From positions 110,001 to 155,119 of the forward strand of contig CAUYUJ010020531.1 of the NCBI GenBank assembly GCA_963575745.1: a stretch of DNA of 45,119 nt, read 5' to 3'. Positions within the stretch are counted from its first letter, which is position 1. Each line of letters starts with the position of its first letter. The translations under genes and the position numbers were made by a program. This stretch comes from Prorocentrum cordatum (taxonomy: Eukaryota; Sar; Dinophyceae; Prorocentrales; Prorocentraceae). This document shows positions 1 through 9,502 of the stretch, in pieces. The notes beneath the pieces were generated by a model that searched no databases, was not told the DNA's origin, and saw nothing but the letters and a program-made list of their open reading frames with translations.

Positions 1-158
1 CGCACGGAGGAAGGAAATGAGGCGTGCTGCTCCCTTGGGTCGTGCTCCGGCATGTACCCTCTGGGACGCACGGAGGAAGGAGTCGAGGCGTGCTGTTCCC
101 TTGGGTCGTGTTCCGGCACGTACCCTCTGGGACGCACAGAGGAAGGAGATGAGGGAGG
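1..158. repeat. 66-bp tandem repeat, about 2.4 copies
   Basis: The word CGCACGGAGGAAGGA recurs at 1, 67 and 133 (last copy CGCACAGAGG), giving a 66-bp period that runs off the left edge of the window. Because 66 is a multiple of three the plus frame stays open with a 22-residue period (core PLGRAPACTLWDARRKE). I see no support for it being a gene. Confidence 0.85.
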
Positions 159-920
159 ATGCGGTTCGTTTTACATATCCCACTGCCAATTATCCTAAAA
201 CATATGCACATCACCACACTCTGAACAGGGGACGGCCTGGCAGCTGAGGAGGGGAATGCATGGGAGGCTCATATTCAAATCATACTCAAATCTCACTCGG
301 ACTCATACTCACTCACTCGCATTCGGATTCGCTCGTCTTCGACGGCCCTGTCGCCCACGTGGGCGCGCTATAATAGTCAAGCGCTCATGAACAGACGCCC
401 ACTATGGCATGACATAAAAATAGATGCGCAAATGGGGAGCTCCACGCAGTGAGTATTTTTATGCAAAATCCCTGCGTTTCGAATACATGATCCGCACGCG
501 GAGCATGTATTAAAAACGGCACTGTAATCAAGAGCTCGGCGGGGGTGCCGTAGCGCAAAAGAACGCAGATGCCCTAGAGCACGAACAATTCTCCCAGTCC
601 ACCACCACGCCCTCCTCCTCGAGCCAAGAATCCCACCAGCCTTTTTAAGCGTAGGTGGTCTAGAGTGTTTCCTCTGTTGCCCCTCCTACTTCCCCTTCGG
701 GCAAGGGTTTATCCCTGTTCGCTATTAATCACTGCTCCCTATTAATAAACACCCCCTCCCCCAGGCGACTCGGGGCCAACCCAGGTCCATGACGACACCC
801 CCCACAATCCTGTATAAAAAACTATACAAAACACACTTTGCCTCCAAAGTCGGAACATGCGCAGCCAACCCGACGCGCCCCCCCCACCATCCCTGTCAAA
901 AAGCAATACAGGGTACACTT
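159..920. other. Intergenic stretch, no gene seen
   Basis: No open frame with protein-like composition and no recognisable RNA gene. It contains short imperfect repeats of the type ACTCATACTCACTCAC near 280-320. Confidence 0.5.
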
Positions 921-978
921 GGCGGAGGCGGCGGCGGCTGCGGCGGCGGCTGCGGCGGCGGCGGCGGCTGCGGCGGCT

Positions 979-1009
<31 letters not shown>

Positions 1010-1041
1010 CGGTGGCGGCGGCGGCGGCGGTGGCGGTAGCG

Positions 1042-1079
<38 letters not shown>

Positions 1080-1106
1080 AGGCAGCGGCGGTGGCGGCGG
1101 CGGATT
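921..1106. repeat. GGC trinucleotide microsatellite
   Basis: About 185 bp of GGC units interrupted by GCT, GGT and GGA variants. Frames through it read as poly-Ala, poly-Gly, poly-Arg or, on the minus strand, poly-Pro. These are products of the repeat and not evidence of a gene. A tract this GC-rich can form hairpins. Confidence 0.9.
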
Positions 1107-1304
1107 GGCCCCCAGTAGCTACCCATCCAAAGACGACTGCTGAATATGCTGAGGCTCGGGCCAGGCTCGGGTGCTACGTATGTGTTGGGAGGGCGGGTGG
1201 GAGTGAGCGAGACGGCTTGCGGGCGGGGGGGGGTCTTGACCCCTCCCCCTACCCACTCCCCTGGACCTGGACGGGGGGTTCCCCGACGCGTTGGAGCGTC
1301 CAAA

Positions 1305-2135
1305 ACGGCCTCGGCGAGGAAGCCAAAATCATTGGTTGTACTACGGTTTTGGCCCCATTTCGGCCTCCTGGGGGTGGGAGGCTAATTTAGGAGGGGGTGA
1401 TCGATCTCCTCCAAGATGGCCCCAAGAGGCGCCCAGGAGGCCCCAAGAGGCCCCGAGATGGCCCCAAGATGGCCCCATGTGGCCCCAAGAAGCCCCCAAG
1501 AGGCCCCCAGGATGCCCCCAAGAGGCTCCCAAGAGACCCCCACGAGGCCCCAAGAGACCCCCCAGAGGCACCCAAGACGCTCCAAGAGGCCTCGGCGAGA
1601 ATGCCAACATCATTGATTTTACTAAGATTTTGACCACATTTGGGCCTCCTGGGGGGGCACTGCTTCAGATGACTCCAAGAGCGCCTGGGAGAGCCCAAGA
1701 TGACCTCCAAGATGGCTCAAGATATCCCAAGATGTCTCAAGATGGCTCCCACGATGCTCCAAGAGGCCACAAGACCGCTTGAGGACGGCTCCAATTGGCC
1801 AAAGAGCTCCCCCAGGAGGCCCCGAAGAGGCAAAAATCATTCCAAAACCTCAGGAAAATCAATATTTGGGGCTTTCTCGCCTTTTCGCTTCCGATGGCCA
1901 TCCGAGGCTTCAAGATGACTCCAAGATGGCCCAAGAGGGCGTCAAGAGCGCTCCCAAGGTTCCCAAGGAGGCACCAGGAGGCACCAACAGGCGCCCCAGA
2001 GGCCTCCAAGAGGCCCCCAAGAGACCCCAAAGAGGCCCCAAGAAACTCTCCGAGGCACCCAAGACGCTCTGAGAGGCGCCCGGGACCGCCAAGAGGCCCC
2101 CAAGACGCTCCAAGAGGCCTCCACTGGGGGACCCT
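1305..2135. repeat. Higher-order minisatellite of CCCCAAGAGG-like units with conserved spacers
   Basis: Short degenerate units (CCCCAAGAGGC, CCAAGATGGC) fill about 1400-1590, 1670-1800 and 1915-2130. They are separated by a longer conserved spacer. It starts near CCTCGGCGAGGAAGCC at 1308 and CCTCGGCGAGAATGCC at about 1580, and ends in GGCCTCCTGGGGG; a more diverged third spacer begins near 1818. The higher-order period is about 240-270 bp. Both strands stay open (Pro/Arg/Lys-rich on plus, LGASWG-like on minus). That follows from the repeat, and I do not call a protein. Confidence 0.8.
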
Positions 2136-2640
2136 TCCTCTGTGTGCTGCCCACTTCCCTGATCGAGGCACTTCCTCTGGGCATCGTTTCTGGATGGGCT
2201 GGTGGGGTTACGCGGAGCGTCTAGAATTGCTTCACTGACTCCAGTGTTTCACAGTGAGCCCGCACAAGAAAGACGCACGAGAAGGCTGCAAGGGCCTCGG
2301 AAGGCCACGTCGACACATGGTCGGCGGGGCGCGGCCATGCGGCCAAGGATGGGCCGAACGGAGAGGAAGCAAGAAAATTGCTCATCCCTGCAATGCAGTT
2401 TGACTGTGTTCTACGACGCAATGTCGTGCTTTACAGGGTGGCAGGGCTTTGAAAACGATCGCCAGTCGCTGCCGTGGTACGAAAACTCGCGGCGCGAAAA
2501 CTGATATTCGAAAGTGTAACGGGCGCATGATCGCCAAAAGCATATTTGGCAAACTTCCGCGCGCAACACTTAGGGACTGATCCGTCCTTTTCCCCATTCG
2601 TTGGTCGTCCGTTGTCGTCCCCACCGTCCATCCCAACAAT
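2136..2640. other. Pre-insertion host flank, no gene seen
   Basis: A 100-codon open frame at 2202-2504 has no recognisable motif. Nothing else is supported. The right end borders the target-site duplication of LINE-1. Confidence 0.4.
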
Positions 2641-2654
2641 AGCATCAACAGCGC
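2641..2654. repeat. Left target-site duplication of LINE-1
   Basis: AGCATCAACAGCGC is repeated exactly at 9097-9110, 6.4 kb downstream. The left copy ends at the base before the spliced-leader sequence and the right copy follows the 3' end of the LINE, as expected for target-primed reverse transcription. Confidence 0.85.
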
Positions 2655-2697
2655 TCCGTAGCCATTTTGGCTCAAGTCCGTAGCCGTTTGGCACGAG
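2655..2697 (+). other. Two tandem dinoflagellate spliced-leader (SL) copies
   Basis: Positions 2655-2676 match the 22-nt dinoflagellate SL perfectly (begins TCCGTAGCC, ends GGCTCAAG). Positions 2677-2697 are a second copy with one T deleted and three substitutions. In dinoflagellates the SL is added to nuclear mRNAs by trans-splicing and is not normally encoded next to a coding region. SL at a genomic 5' boundary therefore marks re-insertion of a trans-spliced RNA. The inner copy is more decayed, which fits an earlier round of retroposition followed by a new trans-splicing event. Confidence 0.93.
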
Positions 2698-2894
2698 ACC
2701 TGACCTTACTGCCGTGGGGGAGTCTGCGGCCCCATCAGTGACGCCTCACTGCCTGGTCAGGGAGGCATTTTGCTTTGCAGAGCTGGTTTCCCCAGCTACT
2801 GCTGCTTTCTCTCACGGTTCGCGCGCACGGCTGATGGTCCCAGATCCGCCCAAGGGGCCTTCTCGTCAGGCACGCGACCGCCCGCATTCGCAGA

Positions 2895-5456
2895 GTGGTT
2901 ACAAGACGTGCTATGGCAAGAACTCGCGCGGCTACCAGTACAATTTGGTGGAGTGGAGCAGGCGCTTTCGCTGTAAGAAGTGGATTCGTGATATTGTTGT
3001 TCGCGACACAGTCCAGGGGCCCCCGAGACCCTGGAGGAGGACGGGGTGGCTCTGCCGCTCGTGCCAAAGGGAGAGGCGTCGACAACAGGGCAGCCAAGCA
3101 GGAGTACCTGTCGGCCGCCATCGAGCAGCTCACACTGGCTGGCCTTGGGCCCGAACACCCGCTGGTTGTGGCCGCCAAGGCCCAGATCCCCATCGTGTCA
3201 GCCACACCCGACGACAACCAGGGCCAGACGCCTTGGATGCGGGTGCGGTCACATCCGGACGAGTTGGCTCACTACCAGGGCCAGCTTCAGGCAGCGAAGT
3301 CCACCGAGGCCTCGATCAAGCAGAAGATGGAGGAGCTCGAGCAGGACTTGGCGGAGCGCATGGAGTCTCAGCAGAAGCTGGCCGAGTCCGTCAAGCGTGG
3401 GGAGGAGGAGCTGCAGCGGCTACATCGCCGCGCTGTCCTTCAACCTGTGGGTGCTGATGGGAAGTCGGCAATCTCTGGCTTGGTTGAGACGCTGTTTGGC
3501 CATCTTCCTGCTGGTTTCAAGTCGGCCAAGGCGGCCCAGTTCCAGTCTGTGGTCGACCTCCTGGGCGACCTGTCCGCGGCTGGGCTCCAGTTTCAGCGGG
3601 AAGAGGAGGAGCGCCAGCGGCAGGCGGCCGAGGCAGCGGCTCAGCGGGCGGCTGCAGGAGGCGATGCAGGAGATGCTGGGGCGACTTCGACGGCTATCGA
3701 TTCCAGGGTGGCCGAGGATTGCAAGCAGCCGCTCACCGAGCTTATGCAGGGTGGCAAGGCTGGGCAGCATGAGGGCCTCTTCAAGACGATGCTCGAGTTC
3801 CTGGAGAACCCCACGGCCCTTGCCAAGCGACCCAGACGTGACCCCCAGCCACTGCGGCGGCAGCCGCGCATGATGTTCATCATGTCCCAGGTGATGTGGC
3901 TGGCCAAGGCGTGGATGTTGATGCATCCGCAGCAGCTGGGGCTGGACCACAAGGGGGGCAGACTGATCAGCAAGAAAACTGAGACGGCGCGGCGTTCTTT
4001 TTCGAGATCCTGTTCGGCGTCGGGTCCAAGTTCATGTTCACCTGAGGCTTTGGCGGGCACGAGAGGCAGGTCCGCCAGGACCGTGACCGCTTGGGAGGAG
4101 GTCGCGGGGAAGCAAGGTGCCCAGATTTGCAGCGAAGCTGGTGCCTTGCGAGGGGGACTGGAGACTCGTGCTCGCCAGCCTGGTGCCCTTCCTCAGGTTG
4201 ATTTTCTCGGTTCGGCACCTCCAGCGGAGGGCCACAATCCTGCCAAGCCTGTGCGTCATAGGCGTCCTGAGGTCTGGAGGATCTGCTCGTCAAATATTAC
4301 GTCGTGGGGAGTGGAGTGCGACAAGGGCTCCAGAGTCTCCCGCAGGCCGCTCCTTGAGGTCATTGACGTCGTGGAGGCCGACCTGTTTTTTGTTCCAGGA
4401 GCATCACCAGTCAGAGTTTCAGCTGGCAGACGTCCAGCACGCTTTGCAGAAGGCAGGGCTGAACTCGTTGCTTTCCCCAGCGGCGCCGTCGGGCCGTTCA
4501 GAGTCTGGCACGTCGGGAGGAGTTGGCTTGGCTACACCGAAGCTATGGGGCCTCAGAGGCCTCGACGCTCTCCCCCTGGTATCGCTTTACCTCCTGATCA
4601 TCGGTTTCGGTTAGGACTCTGGAGCGGTTTCTGCACAGGTGGAGTTGTGGTCGGTTCGGTATATTTGCACACGGGGATCGGCTGCAGGGGTCAGAACCTC
4701 ACCCTCCTCCACAACATTGGGGAAGTTCTTCGTGCGTATGGGATGCCGTTCATACTGGGTGGAGATTTTCAGTTTCCTGGTGAGCAGCTTATTGAGTCTG
4801 GGTGGCTAGGGGACCTCCAGGCCGACGTTGTGTTCGATGAGTCTCAGTGGACGTGCCAACTTGGAACGTCTCGATCATCTATTGATTATTTTGTTGTGTC
4901 GAATGTACTTAAGCCTTTCGTTGACCGTTGCTGTGTGGCGACATGGTCGACTTGCACGAGGCCGCACCGCCCAGTTGTGCTGACAATCAGCGGCAGCCCC
5001 AGGCAGGTGACGGTACCCAGGCTGAAGAAACCATCGGCGCTCCCGCTGTTTCGTCCTATCGGGTGCGACCCCAGGCCACTGGATTGGGATGATCTCTTGG
5101 AAGTTCTCAAGGACGGCAAGTGTTCAAAGGATATGTTGGACACTGTCACCTCCCAGTGGGCTCAGAAGGCTGAACTTACTTTAACCCGAGTTCTCCAAGT
5201 GGAAGGCGAACCACGTTATCGAGGACGAGGAACCCCCCCCAAGGTGGTCCAGGCCCCCCTCCTGGGCCCGCATGCGTCCACTCACCCTCGTGCCATCGGC
5301 GAAGGTAGGATGTGGCGGGTTTTTGAGAGGCGGCTCCAGGACATCCTGTATCTCTGGCATGGGCCACGGCCTACCTTGGGGGGTTTGCGTCAAGCTGGGC
5401 TGAATCTCAGGAAGTTGGTGAACTATGCGTCCCCGTTCACTGACTCCAAGCACTGA
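2895..5456 (+). pseudogene. LINE-1 N-terminal region and EEP endonuclease (frame-broken)
   Basis: The 853-codon open frame starts near ATG 2895, but its first 70 or so residues may not be native. Residues about 70-330 are rich in Glu, Gln, Ala and Lys (QKMEELEQDLAERMESQQ), suggesting a coiled coil. The C-terminal half carries the end of an EEP nuclease: GGDFQ at about 4758-4772 (metal-binding GDxN-like), SSIDYFVVS at about 4873, and RPHRPVVL near 4963 holding the catalytic-type His. It is followed by a linker with PLDWDDLLEV. The middle of the nuclease lies in another frame (4117-4614), so this frame alone is not a functional enzyme. The family role is nicking target DNA to prime reverse transcription. 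Confidence 0.8.
4117..4614 (+). pseudogene. Out-of-frame middle segment of the LINE-1 endonuclease
   Basis: This frame contains FLFQEHHQS (the QE pair that supplies a catalytic Glu in EEP nucleases) and GTSGGVGLAT, a glycine-rich motif typical of LINE endonucleases. The rest of the nuclease is in the frame of 2895-5456. Frame changes near 4390 and 4600 are needed to connect them, so the copy is disabled. Only the part from roughly 4380 to 4600 is native protein. Confidence 0.7.
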
Positions 5457-5521
5457 GAGTCCTGGAGGCCTAGGATTTTGGCTGTCAACCCTGCTGCGGC
5501 CTCGGATCGGAGCTTAACGAG

Positions 5522-7021
5522 TTGATGTGGCAGGTCCGCAAGTGGGCCCAAGAGCATGAGCACCACGCGGCCTCGGAGAGGGCCAGGGCTTGGAGAAGCT
5601 GGGCATCTGAGGCTCTCACTGGAGGGGCCCGACTTGGACACAGGTACACGAAAGAGGTTCCCAAATGGGCTACGTGTGGGTTATCACAGCTCTCAGGGCC
5701 AAACGGCGTTCCTTTGGGTGCCTTGGGAGAAGCTGAAGCACGAGCTCAAAGTTGGCACAAACACTGGGGAGTTGGTCAAGTTTTTCCTGATCCTGATTTC
5801 AGCTGGTGCGAAGATGAACCCGAGCTCGAACCACCGACGCACGAGGAGCTTGCAGCCCTGATCCGTTCGTACAGTACGCACACGGCAGTTGGGGTATGTG
5901 GGTTTCATCCTCGGCACTGGTCTTTTCTCGATGAAGGCGCCGTCGCTGTATTCCTGTGCATCTGGGAGCAGATGCAGCGCCTTTTTCACGTGCCCAGGTG
6001 TTGGGCATTGCTGCTCATCGCTCTTCTGCCCAAGCCACCGCCTGACGGAGGGGATCGGCCTATTGGTATCTTCCCGTCGCCTCTCAGGATGTGGTCCAGA
6101 TGGGCCCGCTGGAAAGTCGCTGGCCCCTGGGAGATCGATCACCCTCGGAGTTTTTGGTTTGGCGAGTCGGGAGCGTCCTGTGATATTTGCGTGTGGAAGC
6201 AGAGTTTCAAGGCGGAGTTGGCTCGGGACCAGGGCAAGGCAGCAGGGTCTAAGCTCTTAGACCTGGTCAAGGCATATGAACATGTGCCTCATCATGTGAT
6301 CGCTGCTGCCGCCCGTAGACATCAGTTCTCTGGGAAAACGTCACGGTTCATCCTGGCCACCTACAGCCTGGACAGGATGGTTTTATTTGAAAGGATCGCG
6401 ACCGAGGTGGTATCGACCAATCGGACGATCGTCGCAGGTTGCAGTTGTGCTACTTCGTTGCTGCGTCTCGTGCTCCTATCCCCTGCTGATGCCGCTGTTC
6501 AGCGTTATGCGTCCGTCGATCTCGCGATTGTGGTTGATGATTTGCAGCTGCAAAGGGTTGGGGATGCTTGGGAAGTTGCTCATGATTTAAAAGGTGCTGA
6601 GGACCTCCTCACCTCTGAGCTGCTCCAGATAGGGCTCAGCATTTCGCTCCCCAAGAAGCACCAGACGGCTATCGGTCAGAACCTTCGGAGCGTCGTTCGC
6701 AAGGTCGACCCGTCTTCGGCCAAGTTCCTGACCAGATCGGTACGTAACCTGGGATTAGATTTCGGGGGTGGTCATCGTGTTCTGCATGCTGTTCGTGCTA
6801 AGCGTTTGGGCAAGATGGCTTCCAGGTTCCCTAGGTACAAGCGATTGGCAAAAGCTGTGGCAAAACTATCAAACTGGTCCAGACGGGCCTCAAACCTGGT
6901 ATGCTGTGGGGTGCCGGAGTGCATGGCATCAGTCATACCCATCTATTGCGGGCTCGGCAGCTTGCACGTGCTGGCTTCGTGCACAGGCACACTGGCAGAT
7001 CCCTGTCTCTCGATCTCATGA
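5522..7021 (+). pseudogene. LINE-1 reverse transcriptase, fingers and palm
   Basis: The open frame shows the ordered RT motifs: GVCGFHPRHW (usually GxDGxxP), PDGGDRPIGIF at about 6040-6070, motif A LLDLVKAYEHV at about 6252-6284 (catalytic Asp present), motif B VAGCSCATSLLRL near 6433, and motif C IVVDDL near 6525-6545, with both Asp of the YxDD box retained. Native sequence probably ends near 6865, where the protein continues in the next frame. A stop separates it from the endonuclease frame at 5454-5456. The catalytic residues are intact although the reading frame is broken, which points to recent inactivation. Confidence 0.88.
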
Positions 7022-9027
7022 TCGCAGGCCGCCAGGTCGACCCAGCCTATGAGTGCAATCGTGGGCCAATCTTCTTCTGGATGCGTGCTCTATGGGATGG
7101 ATGGGCGGCGAGATCCGACATGGCGCGTCTTCTGAGCGGGGCTTGGGCTCGTCTGTCGGCGCTTCCCGAGAATAAGGTTTGGTCCGATATCCGTGGACCT
7201 GCTTCGGCCCTTGCGGGCACGATGATGCGGCTAGGTTGGAAGTTTTTGGACCCTTTCCGCTGGATGACCCATCGGGGCCCCGTGTGTATTGAAAAAATGT
7301 CGCCGAGGGATGTGGGTCGGTTGGCTGATGAGGCTACCGAGCGATGGATTTGGCAGCAGGTTCTGGCGAAGCATGCGTCATGGGCCTCGTTGTGTCCCCA
7401 TCCTCCTCTCCTCGAGCCTCTGAGGTCCCTCGTCCTTCCTGCCTCGCTCAGAGGCCCCGATTGGACCCCCAAGCATCAACGGCTTCTCAAGTGCCTTTTC
7501 GCGGGAGTTTTTTAGTCTCAAGAGAGGCTATATGAAGCTGGTGGAGCTATTAATCTAGAGTGCCTGGCGTGCACGAGCGTAGGCTCCACCTGGCACCGAT
7601 TCTACGACTGCCCTGTGCACGCCGAGTATCGTCGGGATTTCAAGGCAGGTTTTGAGCTGGCCAGTCAGATGCTTGAGTTAGCGAAGACGACTGCTGACCA
7701 CTCACTGCTTTGGACCCGCTTTCTTGTCCCTGATCCGTCCTGGCTGTTTCCGAGCCCCTGCCTCGAGGAGCGTGTGGTATGGACCCTGCGTCCGCCCGGT
7801 CTGCTGCTCGACGTGCATGTGTTTGGAGATGGCTCGGGTGTGCATGGGCAGTTTGGCCGTCTCAGGAGATGTGGGTGGGGGATGTGCTCTCTCGACTCCC
7901 AATGGAAGGAGGTTGCGAGAATGCATGGTCCGCTTCCCAGTTTATGTCAGACAGTGCCCGCAGCGGAGCTTTTCAGTTTCCTCATGGCTCTCCGCTACAT
8001 GGGGGCGCAGATGAAGTTCTTTGCTGACTGCAAGCCTCTTGTAGACGTTTGGCGCCAGGGGTCAGGAGCTGGCACGGACGCTAACGACCCCATGGCCTAC
8101 TTATGGAGGGAAGTTTGGAGGCTGGTGTCTGACCGTGGGGTGGAGGCGGTGGAGGTGACTCATGTCAAGACACACTCGCCTGTCTCCGCCATCGCGGATG
8201 GAGTGATCACGGCTTGGCAGCATTTCGGCAACGCTCAGGCCGACGCGTCAGCCAAGCATGGTGCTGCGATGCATCCTGATGCGAAGATGTTGCGCGAAGC
8301 TCACCGTGCCTCGCGTCGTGCTGTCCTGATGGTTGCCCAATTTTGTACGCGTGTCGCGGCGAGGATAGGTGATGTCACCCCGCTGGACGCGCAGGCTCAG
8401 GCCCTGGGTAGGGCCATCGGCACCATCGAGGGAGGTTTCGGCCCGCCTAGGCCGCACTCGCGGTATGATCCTGCGGTCACATTTTGTGGCCGACGCTATC
8501 GCTGCATGGTGTGTCTCCGCTCGGCCAAGGCCCGACTCACACTGCGCAAGCTCAAGTGTCAAGACAGAGCTGGGATGCACTCGCTGCATCGGGCGGGGCC
8601 AGTTTTGTTATGTTCTCTGTGCGGAGCTTACTCCGAAAAACGCAGCCAGGGTCTCTCGGACGAGTGCCTGACGAGTCGGCGCAGGCTTGGCACGCAAGTG
8701 AGGGACTCTCGTTTTTATCGCCTTCAGAACCTGCTGAAGGGCTGCCACCCTAACAAATCGAGTTTGTTTCTAGGGCCTCTAATTTTGTTGCGGAAGAGGA
8801 GGCCCGAAGAGATGGCGAGCATGCCGCCACTTCCCTCGCTCCCTCTGACCTCTGGGGTTGGGAGTGGGTCGGACGTGGGGGTGGGGTGGTCGGGGCAGGA
8901 GCTGCTCTCTCCTCCTGTGTCCCAGGCTGTTTCGGCCTTGTGGGAGGAACTTCAAGGCCTCCCGTTTGCCAGCGACTCGGATGACGACGACGACCTTTCC
9001 CGCGATGTGCGGAGCTGGGTCGAATAG
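6862..9027 (+). pseudogene. LINE-1 RT thumb, zinc knuckle and RNase H, interrupted by one TAG
   Basis: One frame is open from about 6862 to the TAG at 9025 except for a single TAG at 7513-7515. It starts with KLVQTGLKPGMLWGAG (thumb) and passes WSDIRGPASALAGTMMRLGW. After the premature stop comes a zinc knuckle, CLACTSVGSTWHRFYDC (C-x2-C-x7-H-x4-C, about 7560-7610). The RNase H domain has all four carboxylates: VFGDGSG near 7825, PAAELFS near 7965, FADCKPLVD near 8020 and GNAQADASAK near 8235. A C-terminal module has CMVC, HSLHR and CSLCG, likely metal binding. The reaction is degradation of the RNA strand in the RNA:DNA hybrid. Confidence 0.88.
7513..7515 (+). other. Single in-frame premature TAG in LINE-1
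   Basis: The codons on both sides (AGVF before, SQERLYEAGG after) continue the same frame directly into the zinc knuckle. One base substitution explains the break. Confidence 0.85.
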
Positions 9028-9096
9028 CGTCTCCATCGCTGGCCGTCACTTTTTAAACAGGCTGGTACGCGTGCGGCTGGTCTTTGTCAGTACAAA

Positions 9097-9110
9097 AGCA
9101 TCAACAGCGC
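9097..9110. repeat. Right target-site duplication of LINE-1
   Basis: Exact copy of 2641-2654. The following CCCGGATCGG marks the return to host flank. Confidence 0.85.
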
Positions 9111-9502
9111 CCCGGATCGGCGGCAATGGCCGGAAGCCACTACGATAACAGAATGCGCACTCGCTAGAGCCTCCGCTTTGCGGCTGCTGCGGCGGCGCAG
9201 GAAAAGTAGGATACAGATTAAAAAAAGGGGGGTCAAAAAGGGAAGACGCAAACTTGATTGCGGATTCGCGCCAGGCGACTGGATCCGACGCAATCAAGAA
9301 TTCTTGCCCACAGCATGATTCACATATATTAGCGTGTGACGCTGGTCGGTTGAATTGTTCACATGCGTTTTCAACGGGTAATCGCATGCATCCTCAGACG
9401 TGCGACTGTGTCGACTGATAGACTCATCAACACTTAGCACTCAAAGTCCGCAGAACAACAGGCGATTACATCGTCATGGCGACGATGTCGTCTGCACTGT
9501 CG
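9111..9502. other. Gap between LINE-1 and the PAS-protein gene, no gene seen
   Basis: Contains an A-rich stretch with a G run (AAAAAAAGGGGGG near 9220) and no supported frame. It should include the 3' UTR and the 3' insertion boundary of the minus-strand retrogene. I could not locate its target-site duplication. Confidence 0.4.

Larger units (their letters stand above)
2655..9096 (+). mobile_element. LINE-1: near-complete non-LTR retrotransposon with SL-tagged 5' end
   Basis: The 6442-bp element is bounded by 14-bp direct repeats. In order it carries two tandem spliced-leader copies, a region with an alpha-helical coiled-coil-like stretch, an exonuclease-endonuclease-phosphatase (EEP) type endonuclease, a reverse transcriptase, a CCHC-type zinc knuckle, an RNase H domain and a Cys/His-rich C-terminus. 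This is the architecture of autonomous LINEs. There is no long poly(A) tail; the element ends in a short TACAAA. At least three frame changes and one in-frame TAG separate the domains, so this copy cannot make a full-length protein. The intact 5' end and the exact duplication suggest a recent, full-length insertion. Confidence 0.9.

Noticed and set aside
1382-2170. Pro/Arg-rich and LGASWG-rich frames over the minisatellite
   Set aside because: Open frames exist in several phases on both strands at once, which indicates repeat composition rather than selection for a protein.
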